Part shown: one piece after another, positions 33,401-41,198 of the stretch
Numbering within the stretch: the first letter of the stretch is position 1
Layout: each line of letters begins with the position of its first letter
NCBI GenBank assembly: GCA_037447655.1
Contig: JBBHKE010003479.1
Coordinates: forward strand, 1 to 41,198
Source of the DNA: Zygnema cylindricum
Lineage: Eukaryota; Streptophyta; Zygnematophyceae; Zygnematales; Zygnemataceae
Direction: 5' to 3'
DNA: 41,198 bases
Notes under the pieces: model-generated
Database searches by the model: none
What the model was told of the DNA's origin: nothing
What the model saw: the letters and a program-made list of their open reading frames with translations, nothing else
Program-made: the position numbers and the translations under genes

Positions 33401-33645
33401 ATCCTTTTTTTCCGAACTTGCCGGCTGTCAGTCGGCCGTTTCACCACTCCGATGGCCGCAGACGTCCTTCCATTCTGCGAAGGAAGATCTTTTGTCTCTA
33501 TCGGTTGTACGGGTGAGTCGTCGTCATTCTCTTCATCCACAGCCATGGCGCGGTGTTTACTCAGCAGCATATTGACTGTGTTGTAGGTGGCCAGGAAAGA
33601 TGAGAAACTGAGGAGGACAAGGAAAACGGCGGAGCAGCGAACCAT
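24493..33645 (-). CDS. Hydroxyproline O-arabinosyltransferase (HPAT-like, GT95)
   Basis: Minus-strand exons: 33645-33196, 31061-30994, 30443-30328, 27112-27015, 25943-25874, 25411-25340 and 24606-24493. All have GT-AG borders and agree in phase except between 30328 and 27112, where one exon (about 25-30 codons) is missing. HPATs are type II Golgi enzymes that add the first L-arabinose to hydroxyproline of extensins and CLE peptides. Seen: an N-terminal membrane anchor (FLVLLSFSSFLATYNTV), then FHTVVTASAGPYSKWQCRVM, GGFTRVLHSG, GYVVLNRPWAFVQW, VLMAEPDH, PAAFPFFYI, KIAPTWHNVSL, DKAFGWVLEM, HILRKDFM, FIIHYTYGCDY, FGEWRFDKR and PPRNLTLPPKGVPEPV, all in family order. The start is in ideal context (GCCACCATGG) with a possible 5'-UTR intron acceptor at 33664. 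A TAG lies in frame in exon 3. The C-terminal exon was not found. Confidence 0.88.
24600..24790 (-). repeat. Tandem duplication covering a splice acceptor and exon start
   Basis: Two units of roughly 90-100 bp. Unit 1 holds the acceptor and start of the last-found HPAT exon (24606 downward). Unit 2 repeats it at 24705 downward: again CAG followed by codons for G-E-H-M-P, with synonymous differences. The upstream parts also match (CTCACTCGTTTTTTGTCGTT against CTCACTCCTTTTTTGTCATT on the minus strand). Unit 2 loses the HPAT reading after five codons. Confidence 0.7.
24979..25127 (+). repeat. GT/CT-rich low-complexity tract
   Basis: (GTGT/CTGT)n followed by CTCCC-type pyrimidine repeats and a short (CA)n, in the HPAT intron between exons 25411-25340 and 24606-24493. 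Several long frames across it are artefacts. Confidence 0.9.
25621..25693 (+). repeat. GGGA/GAGA-rich tract in HPAT intron
   Basis: GGGAGGGAGAGAGG repeats. On the HPAT sense strand it is a CT-rich tract. Confidence 0.9.
25961..26027 (+). repeat. 10-bp minisatellite (TTTATACTCW)
   Basis: Seven tandem copies of a decamer (TTTATACTCA, TTTATACTCT, TTTATACTCC variants). It ends about 18 bp from the HPAT exon at 25943 and so occupies the branch-point region of that intron on the minus strand. Confidence 0.92.
26382..26533. mobile_element. Possible small inverted-repeat element
   Basis: TTAGTGTTGATA near 26382 and TATCAACACTAA near 26520 are inverted repeats about 150 bp apart, with CCCCGGTT and AACCGG words further in. 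Similar AGTGTTGATAACACT/TTGATAACACTAAT sequence occurs at about 20577. No clear target duplication, so the call is tentative. Confidence 0.45.
27274..27578. mobile_element. hAT-like MITE with perfect 8-bp target duplication
   Basis: GTTCACAT flanks both sides (27266-27273 and 27579-27586). The ends CGTAGTTCAAAAATAGG and CCTACTTTTGAACTATG are inverted repeats with two mismatches. The 305-bp body contains several TTCGGACC words and a palindrome around CATACAATATG. It lies in an HPAT intron, 162 bp upstream of exon 27112-27015 in sense orientation. Confidence 0.88.
27775..27784. other. Assembly gap (10 N)
   Basis: Ten N follow a (GGGA)n(GA)n tract. The true gap size is unknown. It falls in the interval where one HPAT exon is missing. 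Confidence 0.99.
27785..29610. other. Unassigned intronic sequence
   Basis: No exon or protein is recognised. A degenerate cluster of GCAGC/TAGCAGC/AGCAACGTAGC words spans about 28435-28590. The run-on sequence (CTCTTCCAAGTAATAAAGCG near 28775) looks like retrotransposon non-coding or LTR sequence, but no boundaries or primer-binding site could be set. Confidence 0.35.
29611..29946 (-). mobile_element. Probable 3' LTR of a copia element
   Basis: On the minus strand it begins TGTAGAAATTAA directly after a purine-rich tract (AAAATAAAGGGAG) and may end TTAATTAAACA, giving TG...CA borders and 336 bp. It follows the copia pol stop codon by 13 bp. The right border is inferred from the TG/CA ends only. 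Confidence 0.55.
29960..30199 (-). pseudogene. Ty1/copia pol C-terminus (RNase H), truncated
   Basis: Eighty codons on the minus strand ending in TAG (29962-29960). The RNase H pattern CDNQAAIAISANP, KHMDIRLSFVREKV and then LEHRPDSEMVADMITKP is the usual C-terminal end of Ty1/copia polyproteins. A stop codon sits just upstream of KTFCDNQ and the rest of pol is missing. It is a 5'-truncated, dead element in an HPAT intron, in the same orientation as the host gene. Confidence 0.88.
31566..31672 (+). repeat. GA-rich tract
   Basis: GAGAGGAGA/GGGAGG repeats in the first HPAT intron. Pyrimidine-rich on the HPAT sense strand. Confidence 0.85.
31861..32307. mobile_element. TA-flanked MITE with long inverted arms
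   Basis: TA borders both sides (31859-31860 and 32308-32309). The ends AGTGTTAATAA and TTATTAACACTG are inverted. Longer inverted blocks follow inside: AGTGGACTAC / GTAGTCCACT, GCCACGTCTCCCTAC / GTAGGGAGACGTGGC, ACATTCTAATT / AATTAGAATGT and GGGTGGT / ACCACCC. Arms of about 110 bp flank a roughly 190-bp loop. It lies in HPAT intron 1. The open frame 31977-32210 spans it by chance. Confidence 0.8.
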
Positions 33646-35106
33646 GGTGGCAGTATTCGAACCCTAGGAGGAAAACAGTGGAATAAAGGTAACAATAAGA
33701 ATATATTTACTGCAGTAAAACGATGATTTACTGATTTACAGAATCATACAGTACGGAATGTCATAGTACGGTACGGGAGATACTAAAGCCAATTAGGTTG
33801 CAGAGTCCTGGGCTTCATTTATTCTATTCGCACGGCATGGGAGGCCATGGCTAGGGTATTCTCGCAGCAGAAAACTGAGATGGCTCCGGCGACTGGAATA
33901 GAATGAGGAAGGGGAAGGTGAGAGCTAGAGGATGTACGGATGTGCCGGCACGTATCTTGATGTCGTACTTTTTCTTAGCAGACGCCCCTTGATACGATTC
34001 GGATTTCGGAACTGTTTCGATTGACTGAAACTTCCAAGGCATCCAATGAGGAGAGTCCGATGACGAGTTCTCCAAATTCCAAAACTTCCAAACGGGGTCG
34101 GTTTTTGTAGACATCGAACTGCAGGATCGAAGAGAATGATTGTAGATCTGTAGGGTTGCCAGTTGCCACACTATGCATATTTTTCTCCTGGCCGTCAAAA
34201 CTTCCATAAAGGGCCGTCAATTGTACGAAATGCCTGGGCGGGGGCGTCCTCTCCGTTAGTCGTTTCAGAAAAGCAGATTACACTCCGTTTACGGGGATTT
34301 GACGGTCAACGGTCAACCATTTGAATCAACGCTTACAAATGTTTTCAAAAGAGACGATGACGTTTGTCGCGAAGTGCTTAAACGTTTTGGCACCCGTCTG
34401 ATTGTACACATTGGTTTGGCGGGAACCGTGACGGACGCAAATGTTCTCCCTAGGTGTGGGCATTATTCGTAATTACTAATTACATCGAAGAAATTTGACC
34501 TAATGTTGAGGATAAATCGTACATTTTCCCGGCAAGCCGTACGCAATTTTACCCAAGTATTTGTACAGATTGTACGATTTGCAGTCAAAATGAGAGCAAT
34601 CTTCCATAATGTCCAATAAGTCAATGACATTCCGTAGGGACATGACGCTAATTTACGTTTCCCTACGAAAAATATTTCCCTTGGACCTAACGGATCTGTT
34701 GTTCAGGACGTGCATGAAGATGTGTAGAAAAATTGTGAGATTAACGAAACTCTTTACCGTACAGTAGGGAGTGTACTGTACTGTACTGTACAGTACACCG
34801 TCGATCGTATTTAGCGTGTATATTTTTTTTGTCTCTTAAAACATATTTTCTCCGTACATACATGTCGGATTGTGGATCTGACGGTTGCGAATGAAAGGAA
34901 AGATTCTCAGCTTCCAATTGGTGGTTTCAAATTTAAAATACGACAAGTGTGTACGGAGAAAGATGTTTTAAGTGGCGAAAAAAACATACACGCTAAATAC
35001 GATCGACGGTGGACTGTACTCTTTAACTGGTAGGAACTTCGGATTCCTATCATGTACATACGAATGTGTAGCGCGAAGAGTAACTATCAAGTATACTTCC
35101 GCAGCC
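33646..35106. promoter_or_regulatory. Divergent intergenic region between HPAT and ALG1
   Basis: 1461 bp separate the two start codons. It must carry both promoters. On the HPAT side, CTCCTAG before 33663 (minus strand) is a good splice acceptor, so part of 33.7-34.3 kb may be a non-coding first exon. Minus-strand frames at 33851-34220 are unfamiliar and were not called. GTAC words are very dense in the ALG1-proximal half, including GTACT repeats at 34771-34795. No TATA box is convincing. Confidence 0.55.
34796..35011. mobile_element. Small inverted-repeat element, family D (copy 2), next to the ALG1 start
   Basis: The left arm CACCGTCGATCGTATTTAGC and the right arm GCTAAATACGATCGACGGTG are perfectly complementary over 20 bp. 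The arms go on for about 65 bp (CTTAAAACAT/ATGTTTTAAG, TCTCCGTACA/TGTACGGAGA). The interior matches copy 1 at 22379-22595. It ends 95 bp before the ALG1 ATG. Confidence 0.85.
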
Positions 35107-38100
35107 ATGGCTCCGTTTTCCCGCGGCAGAGCGGCTGTAGTGGTGTTAGGCGACATAGGGAGGAGCCCTCGCATGTGTTCGCATGCCTTCGCTCTCGCTC
35201 AAGAAGTATGAAACGTGCCGTTTGCTTTTTGACAGTGTGTCTATTGAACTGGGCACCTCTTCTTTCTGTGTTGTTTGGGTAGTGGATGAAGAATGTTGCA
35301 GTGAATCTAGTGGAATAGTATCACAATATGTTTACAATGAAATGCTATTCTAATGCTTAATATTTTGCTAAGAATTGACCAATGTCCATGTCTTTTTCGG
35401 ATGAGCTGATCAAGTCTACATTTTATGCTACATTATAAGACCTTTTAGCAGGATATTTAAAACTGTCAAAGATGTTTAAAATAAGACATGCAGTTGCCCT
35501 ATTTTTAGCAAGCATTTACTTCTATATTGATTTTTCAGTAGTGATTGGCATGAATGTCAAACAATGTAGCGGTTGTTCTCAGCAAAGTTAATGAAAGCTG
35601 TAGGCTGGATGCTGGTGGGCAAATTAGAGTTGTCAATTCACAGCTAGCAATTGCGTCACTTCTTAATAAAGCATTTCTCTTTACAAAGCTTCGTCAATTG
35701 CAAGAAGAAAGCTGGATTTCCTCTTTCCAGATTGTGATACACCGTTTCAAAATAAAAACGCGCCGTTGTAAGTTGTAGATAATGAGTGTCACTTGTGACC
35801 AATAGTAGTAATCTTGTGAGAAAGAGCGTTGATCTTCACATTCCCTCACCTTGTTATTCTGACTTTTTTAGACTTGGAGAAACGATTATGGAAATTCAAC
35901 AAAAAATGTTCATGGACTGTGTGTATACACAAAAAATTCCGAGCGCCAAGGAACAATGGCTCTCGTTTGTTTCTAATGGTGGCAATCTTGCCTTTTGATG
36001 GGGCTGGTTACAGGCCGGTTTGGAAGTTGATCTGATCGGATATGCTGGTAAGCTGGTTCTGGTTGTTTGCAAATAGTCAGGAAGCTGTGAATACCTTTTG
36101 GTGGTATCTTAAGATTGTATCACCACAAGTGGTTGTCATTTATCCTGTCAGCAAACTGTATGGCAAGATATCAGGAAGCAAGGCGCATAATTGTTCTTAG
36201 AAAACATTTACACCTTCTGAATGATTTCACCTCAGATTGTCATTGGAGTTTTTGCCCTCATTTTCATTCCCGTAACTTTTATCCATAACATGTAAAAGAA
36301 AAATCTTGGTCGGTCTCAGGGACACAACCACATGCGACCATTGCCAACAATCCACGAATTCATATCCATGCCCTTGTGAGCCTGAACTTTCCACAGCTTT
36401 TGTTTTCTATTTGTATATGGACATTGGAAATCGGTGCGGTATGCTAATGAGCTTCATGTTATGATTTCCTGGGGTGTAAAGTCAGATCCAAATTTCGAAC
36501 AAGAAATCTGTTTCAGCCTTATTTGTAAAAATAAAATCATTTCAAACCTTGTTGAGTGTTTTCTAGAATTAGAATGCAAGGCAGATATGTCTGTTCAAAA
36601 TCCTTAATTGGTAAACTTCTTTTGTTATCGGATTTGCTGTTGTGGTATTCTACAGGAGGCTCATTTTTTGTATGTTGGAGTTGTCCCCAATTAGTTCAAA
36701 CTTGACTTATTGTTGTTGGATTTTCTTGTCGCAGTCTCTACCCTTCACAAATCGTTTGCCGCGAGCGTTGTACCTTCTTTCTTTACCTTTCAAACTGATT
36801 ATTCAGGTTGTGTCCTTGTTCTGGGTCCTCTGTGTCTCCATACCAGCACCAGATTTCTTCATTCTCCAGGTATCGATTACAGTTATTTCTCCTTTGAGAT
36901 TGTTAAGTTTATTTCTGTGATTTTGTACTTCAATGCTTTTGACACTTTTTGTTGTTTGAGGCTGTTGATTGGGGTCTTCGCTGTTCTGTGGTTTACTGGT
37001 TTACTGTTTTCGGATGAGGGATTGGGATGACAGAACCCTCCTTCCATTCCAACTTTAACTCTCACCCAATTGGCCTGCTGGCTAAGGGGATCACTTCTTA
37101 CAATTGATTGGCACAACTTCGGTTATACACTTCTTGGACTAACTTTAAGGCCATCTCATCCCCTGGTGAAGATCCACTACTGGTAGAGAACCATCCAGTA
37201 GAGAACCCCTTTTCGTTACAGTGGTTGGTGGGTGCAAAATAGAGCTGAATTTATTGCTTGTTGCAGCTCTTGACAGTGAAGTGGGGTCTTGTTTCAAAGT
37301 CTTTATGTGCATGCTATTTCTACTAATTAAAATGTATGTCACTGGCGGCTCTTGGGGTTTTTGTACTCTTTTCGCATGGATGTCGTTGCAGAAATGTCTG
37401 ACTGGTCCCTGTTAATTTTTTCTCTCCATGCTCCTCATACGATACACAGCTCAAATGTCTTAGGTCTTAAATAATTTTCCAATTCAATTACATACTTCAA
37501 CCGGGACATTGGAGAAGCTTACAAGCACCCTCTATTTATCTTACATAATCCCTTAACTTAGTGTTATATTGTTTTTTGGCATTGGCATCGGCATTGGCAT
37601 TGTAGGGTATCGCGTTCTGTTGTATTGTATCGTACGGTAATGTATCGTTTCGTAACGTAGCGTGGCATAGCCTAGCGTGTTGTGTCACGTTGTCTTTTTG
37701 CATCGTATTGTATCATATCGTATTGTTTAGCGCCTTATTATATCATCTTTTGTACTTATTGTTTTATATTTTATCATACTGAATTGTGTTATATCTCTAT
37801 TGATGGACAGTGGTGTCTCCCTTGCAGGTATGAAAGACGCTACGGGAAGTATGGAGCGGCACATTTGTGTGTGACTCAGGCAATGCAGCATGAGCTTGAG
37901 CACAATTGGGGTATCAGGTAAAGCTACTCTTCAGCAGGCAAGTCTTGTAGCCTCGTTACTAGTGTTGTGTATCGGGTAATTTCTTATTGAAATAAATCCA
38001 ATAACCGATATTAACAGTTATTTGACGGTGAGGGGTCCTGATATATCTCTCCGGGACCAACAAAAATTATCACGGATAATATCGGTTTGGGTGGGGTGGT

Positions 38101-41100
38101 CTGTACCACAGTACAGAATTGCGGTACGGAAATAAAGTACGAAATGAGTACAGAGTTATCACGACAGGGTGGGGCTTTTGAGAAATTTTTCACAATCCAT
38201 TCCGTACCACAGTTTGGAATCGTCGATAGTTATTGGCCCAATATTCACCGGTAATTTATTGCGATTTATCAGTTATTTATCGCCAATATTTCCCTTACCA
38301 ATATATCGAACCAATACATCGATTATCGGTAGATATGTAAAAAAAAAGGTACATATCGGTTATCGGCAAGAGGCGACCGATACACAACACTACTCATTAC
38401 ACTATCATTTACTCACTTTTTGTGAATAATTTCACACTTGTTGACAGTTTTGTTAGTAACTGTATGCATGTATGTTTACTCAGAAAACTGTGTTACTCAA
38501 GAAACATGTGAAAACAGCAGCACAGCAGTGCAACATGTTCAGTATGTCGTTTACTGACTACAATTCACTGTTGTTGTTTGGACCACATTGTTTTAACTGC
38601 ATCCATGTTTAAGCAAAATGTAGAAGCCTTGCGTTGTGAAAGTATGTGTTATCCATACTGGCCAGCTATAAGATAACGTTGTTCACCATAGTGTGGATCT
38701 CTCCTGAATATTTTTTTTAGACAGGCTCAGGCACTTTTGTTAGTTCAGAACATGAGTCATTGCGGACGGTACCTGGTCCCAAAAAAAGAAAAAATCAATC
38801 ATCAATTATGTGGATTAGAATCGTACTCCATCATGTAACTTGTTTAAGCAATCTAAACTACTTAATCTAGATGCTCTACAATGTTTTGCAAGAGGAGGTT
38901 GGAAGACGTATTTTTCGAGTCTTGAAACTGAACCAAGTAGTGGTTCTTGTACAGAGCAACAGTGCTGTATGACAAACCAGCCGATCATTTCCGGCCGATA
39001 CTATTGGAGGACAAGCATAAGGTGAGCAAAAAAGGGGAATATAGAATTTTTTGAAAGGAGATTGTGAAAAGTTAAATGCAGGTTTTCAATTAGTGTGAAA
39101 TATTTGTGTGACTGAATGGTATCATGGGATATGTTTCTCTCGTGTTTCAATATTTCAGGACAGAAGATATCTCAATTGAATGCGAAAGTGTCGCAGCCGC
39201 TTGAAAGGGACAGGCTTTTGTTGCAGGTTAGATTTGTAGTCTCGTGAGTGGCTCAGTTTTTTGTGGTGTTGTCCCTTTTTTTTGGTCGATTTTCTTCCCT
39301 TCCTCTCTATTTTTGCTATTCAAGCATTCCTTAGTTCTCTAGTTGTAAGTATCTTAAGATCAGTGGCATTATTCAGCTGCTTGTGAAATATTATTGTGTT
39401 GTCTGTTAAAGTTTGAAGGGACTTAAAACACTTTTTTTTTTGTTTGTTGAACGTCATCGATGCTTTTTGTTATTGAATGTTCTCTTCCTTCATGATCCGG
39501 TTTTCTTTGATTTTCTGACAGCTTTTTGTGAAGCTGAACGAGGCCTTGACCACTCCTCTCGGCGAATGGGATTGCTGCAGCACAGCCCTGAAAGTTAGTT
39601 CACCTGTTCAAGGACTGGAGGGGAGAAAGGAGGAAAGCACAACAGGGAAAGACGAGGCAGGCAAAGACCTTTCCACTAGTAATAGAGGGTCTGAAAATGT
39701 TGATGTGACACTTGTGACGTGTCAGAAGGTGAATGGAAGCTTTCAAGACAGAGAGAGGGAGGGACGTGGGGAAGAGATATGTTTGAGGGAAGACAGGCCA
39801 GCTATTATCATCAGCAGCACGAGCTGGTTAGTTCTCTTTTCTTGTATCGTCATGCCTTAACACTTAATTTTTTTCTGCAAGGAGTGTCTCTTTGCTATTC
39901 TTAGCAATGTACACACCTTCTCATGACAAAAAAAGACAATCTCAATTCTTTGGTGCTATAACAACCAGCTCTATCTGTACTGTTTCTTTTTTTTATGGTT
40001 CTAACCATTGATGGACGTATTCAATCCATTCACACTAGTCTGTTGAAATGGGTCATTTTTGGAAGCTTAGTGCCATCGTAACATCATTAACTTTACAGGG
40101 TTTTTTACCAATAAACATCATCATGGATAAGTTAACCCGTGCTAAAAAAGTCAATTTAAGCCAAAAAATCCCTTTGTGCGAACCGGGTGTGATTGTGTAT
40201 TCGTTTATAGACTTATGCCGTCGCAGCTTATGTAAACTTTCTCGCCTTGGTGATGTCATACCTAAGATGGTAATGAAAGACATACGAATGTATTACAAGG
40301 TGATAAATTGCTGATTTGTTTCCACAGGACTGCTGATGAAGATTTTGGAATTCTCCTTGAAGCTGCCACACTATATGATCGCAGAGTGGCAGCAGCTATG
40401 GGGGAGACAGAGGACACTGAGAGAGTAAAAGGGGGGGTTTCTTCTGAGGGGATTCAAAGGAATGATTGGAGCAAGACACTGGAGTCAATGGACTGTCCAT
40501 ATCCACGTCTTCTGTTCATTATTACAGGCGGGTTTCTTTTTCTTTTTTGTTGGGGGGTTGTCATTAAATCATGTTAACTTCGAATTTTATCGGGGATGTG
40601 GAGAGTCATGTTGTTTCTTTGTTTATTTTATCTTTGGATCATGTTTTTTTTTTCTTACAACAATGGATTTAGTTTCGGTGGTCTCTGCTTGGCGCAGTAT
40701 ATTTATTTCACTGTGAAATGGATATGGACGTCCATAAAGAATTCTTGGGTTTTCTGTGGTGAACTTCCCTTCTCCCAAAAAAAATAGTAAATGACTCCAT
40801 CAAAGCGAGCTTTCCCATTCTGTCATCAATTCTGGCTTTTTCCATGGATCATACTAACAGTGCCTTCACTGGACTTCAGGAAAGGGACCTCAGAAGGCAA
40901 TGTATGAAGAGAAGATAGTGAAATTGAGACTCAAGAGAGTGGCTTTCCGGACAATCTGGCTTGAAGCAGAAGACTATCCCCTCTTGTTAGGAAGTGCAGA
41001 TCTTGGAGTCTCTCTCCACCTAAGCAGCTCAGGTCTCGACCTCCCTATGAAAGTCGTCGACATGTTTGGTTGTGGCCTACCTGTGGCGGCCATGGCCTAC

Positions 41101-41105
41101 TCATG
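35107..41105 (+). CDS. ALG1: ALG1 chitobiosyldiphosphodolichol beta-mannosyltransferase (3' end beyond window)
   Basis: Exons: 35107-35205, 36014-36047, 36320-36375, 36735-36869, 37034-37182, 37828-37917, 38955-39021, 39522-39826, 40328-40527 and 40880-41105. All join in phase (about 453 residues so far). ALG1 (GT33) transfers the first mannose from GDP-Man to GlcNAc2-PP-dolichol on the cytosolic ER face. Seen: [154 protein letters not shown]. The start ATG has excellent context (GCAGCCATGG) and, as in plant ALG1, the frame lacks the long N-terminal anchor of animal ALG1. The intron at 40528 starts with GC. About 60-80 C-terminal residues lie beyond the edge. Confidence 0.96.
37560..37795 (+). 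repeat. Degenerate GTATCGTATTGT-type repeat in ALG1 intron
   Basis: Begins with (GGCATT)n variants (GGCATTGGCATCGGCATTGG near 37577) and continues with irregular TTGTATCGTA/TATCGTAC/TATCATAT words up to the acceptor at 37827. Confidence 0.7.
37960..38392. mobile_element. hAT-like MITE in ALG1 intron
   Basis: The ends TAGTGTTGTGTATCGG and CCGATACACAACACTA are perfect 16-bp inverted repeats. The flanks CTCGTTAC (37952-37959) and CTCATTAC (38393-38400) agree at 7 of 8 bases, an 8-bp target duplication. 433 bp, non-coding, same family as 1653-2139. Confidence 0.92.
39164..39226 (+). other. Candidate 63-nt cassette exon of ALG1
   Basis: Bounded by a CAG acceptor and a CAG/GTTAGA donor, 21 open codons ([20 protein letters not shown] plus Q), phase 0 at both ends. 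It would fit between the core exons ending 39021 and starting 39522 without a frame change. Plant ALG1 proteins have no such insert at this place, so it is not included in the core gene model. Confidence 0.4.
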
Positions 41106-41110
41106 GTCAG

Positions 41111-41198
41111 TTTCTCTCTCTCTCTCACTCCCTCTCTCCCTCCCCCTCTCTCCCCCTCCCCCTCCCTCCCCCCCTCCCCCTCCCCCTCCCTCTCCCCC
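41111..41198 (+). repeat. (CT)n/(CCCCT)n tract at the window edge
   Basis: Pyrimidine-only sequence starting just after the ALG1 splice donor at 41106 and running off the window. Confidence 0.95.

Noticed and set aside
33851-34220. Two overlapping minus-strand frames (118 and 81 aa) upstream of HPAT
   Set aside because: No family resemblance; more likely 5' leader or promoter of HPAT. Kept only as a possible non-coding first exon.
40048-40314. 88-aa open frame in the ALG1 gene
   Set aside because: It lies wholly inside an intron whose flanking exons join in phase without it, and it resembles no family.

Overview
The window is nuclear DNA from a eukaryote, most likely a streptophyte (green plant lineage). 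All cellular genes are split by GT-AG introns. One gene belongs to the hydroxyproline O-arabinosyltransferase family typical of green plants, and the ALG1 exons read like plant ALG1. An LTR element carries a primer-binding site close to the plant initiator-Met type (TATCAGAGC). The large repeat-rich introns and the dense GTAC/TACG background differ from compact green algae. A charophyte such as Chara is possible, but that is a guess. There are no bacterial, viral or organellar gene blocks.

Layout. 1-5.9 kb: no recognisable gene; a hAT-type MITE (1653-2139), tandem repeats and a GC-rich island (2770-2960). 5.9-8.2 kb: a broken Ty3/gypsy-type element with primer-binding site, gag and zinc knuckles. 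8.3-12.5 kb: nested repeats. Two copies of one repeat are present, one interrupted by a dimeric PIF/Harbinger-like element with a TAA target duplication, and the other by a hAT-like element. A TA-flanked MITE follows the first copy. 13.9-16.84 kb (+): a complete four-exon SLC43/FMP42-like major-facilitator gene (568 aa). 17.56-18.73 kb: a 1.2-kb fold-back pair of hAT-like elements. 19.7-22.1 kb (+): a J-domain protein with a thioredoxin-like C-terminal part lacking CxxC, carrying two compensating frame breaks and a stop. 24.5-33.6 kb (-): a hydroxyproline O-arabinosyltransferase (GT95) gene whose introns hold MITEs, a copia 3' end, a 50-nt poly-C run and an assembly gap. 35.1-41.1 kb (+): ALG1 (GT33), ten core exons, running off the right edge.

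The HPAT-like and ALG1 genes are divergent, with start codons 1.46 kb apart. Both act in secretory-pathway glycosylation: ALG1 adds the first mannose to the dolichol-linked N-glycan precursor in the ER, and HPAT arabinosylates hydroxyproline in the Golgi. The J protein probably acts in the ER as well. Exon boundaries were set by hand from splice dinucleotides, reading phase and family conservation. The exons that could not be found are stated. I found no clearly new biological system. The most informative observations are repeat insertions dated by their own empty sites, a promoter-proximal MITE, splice oddities in ALG1 and HPAT, and coding lesions that may be decay or assembly error.
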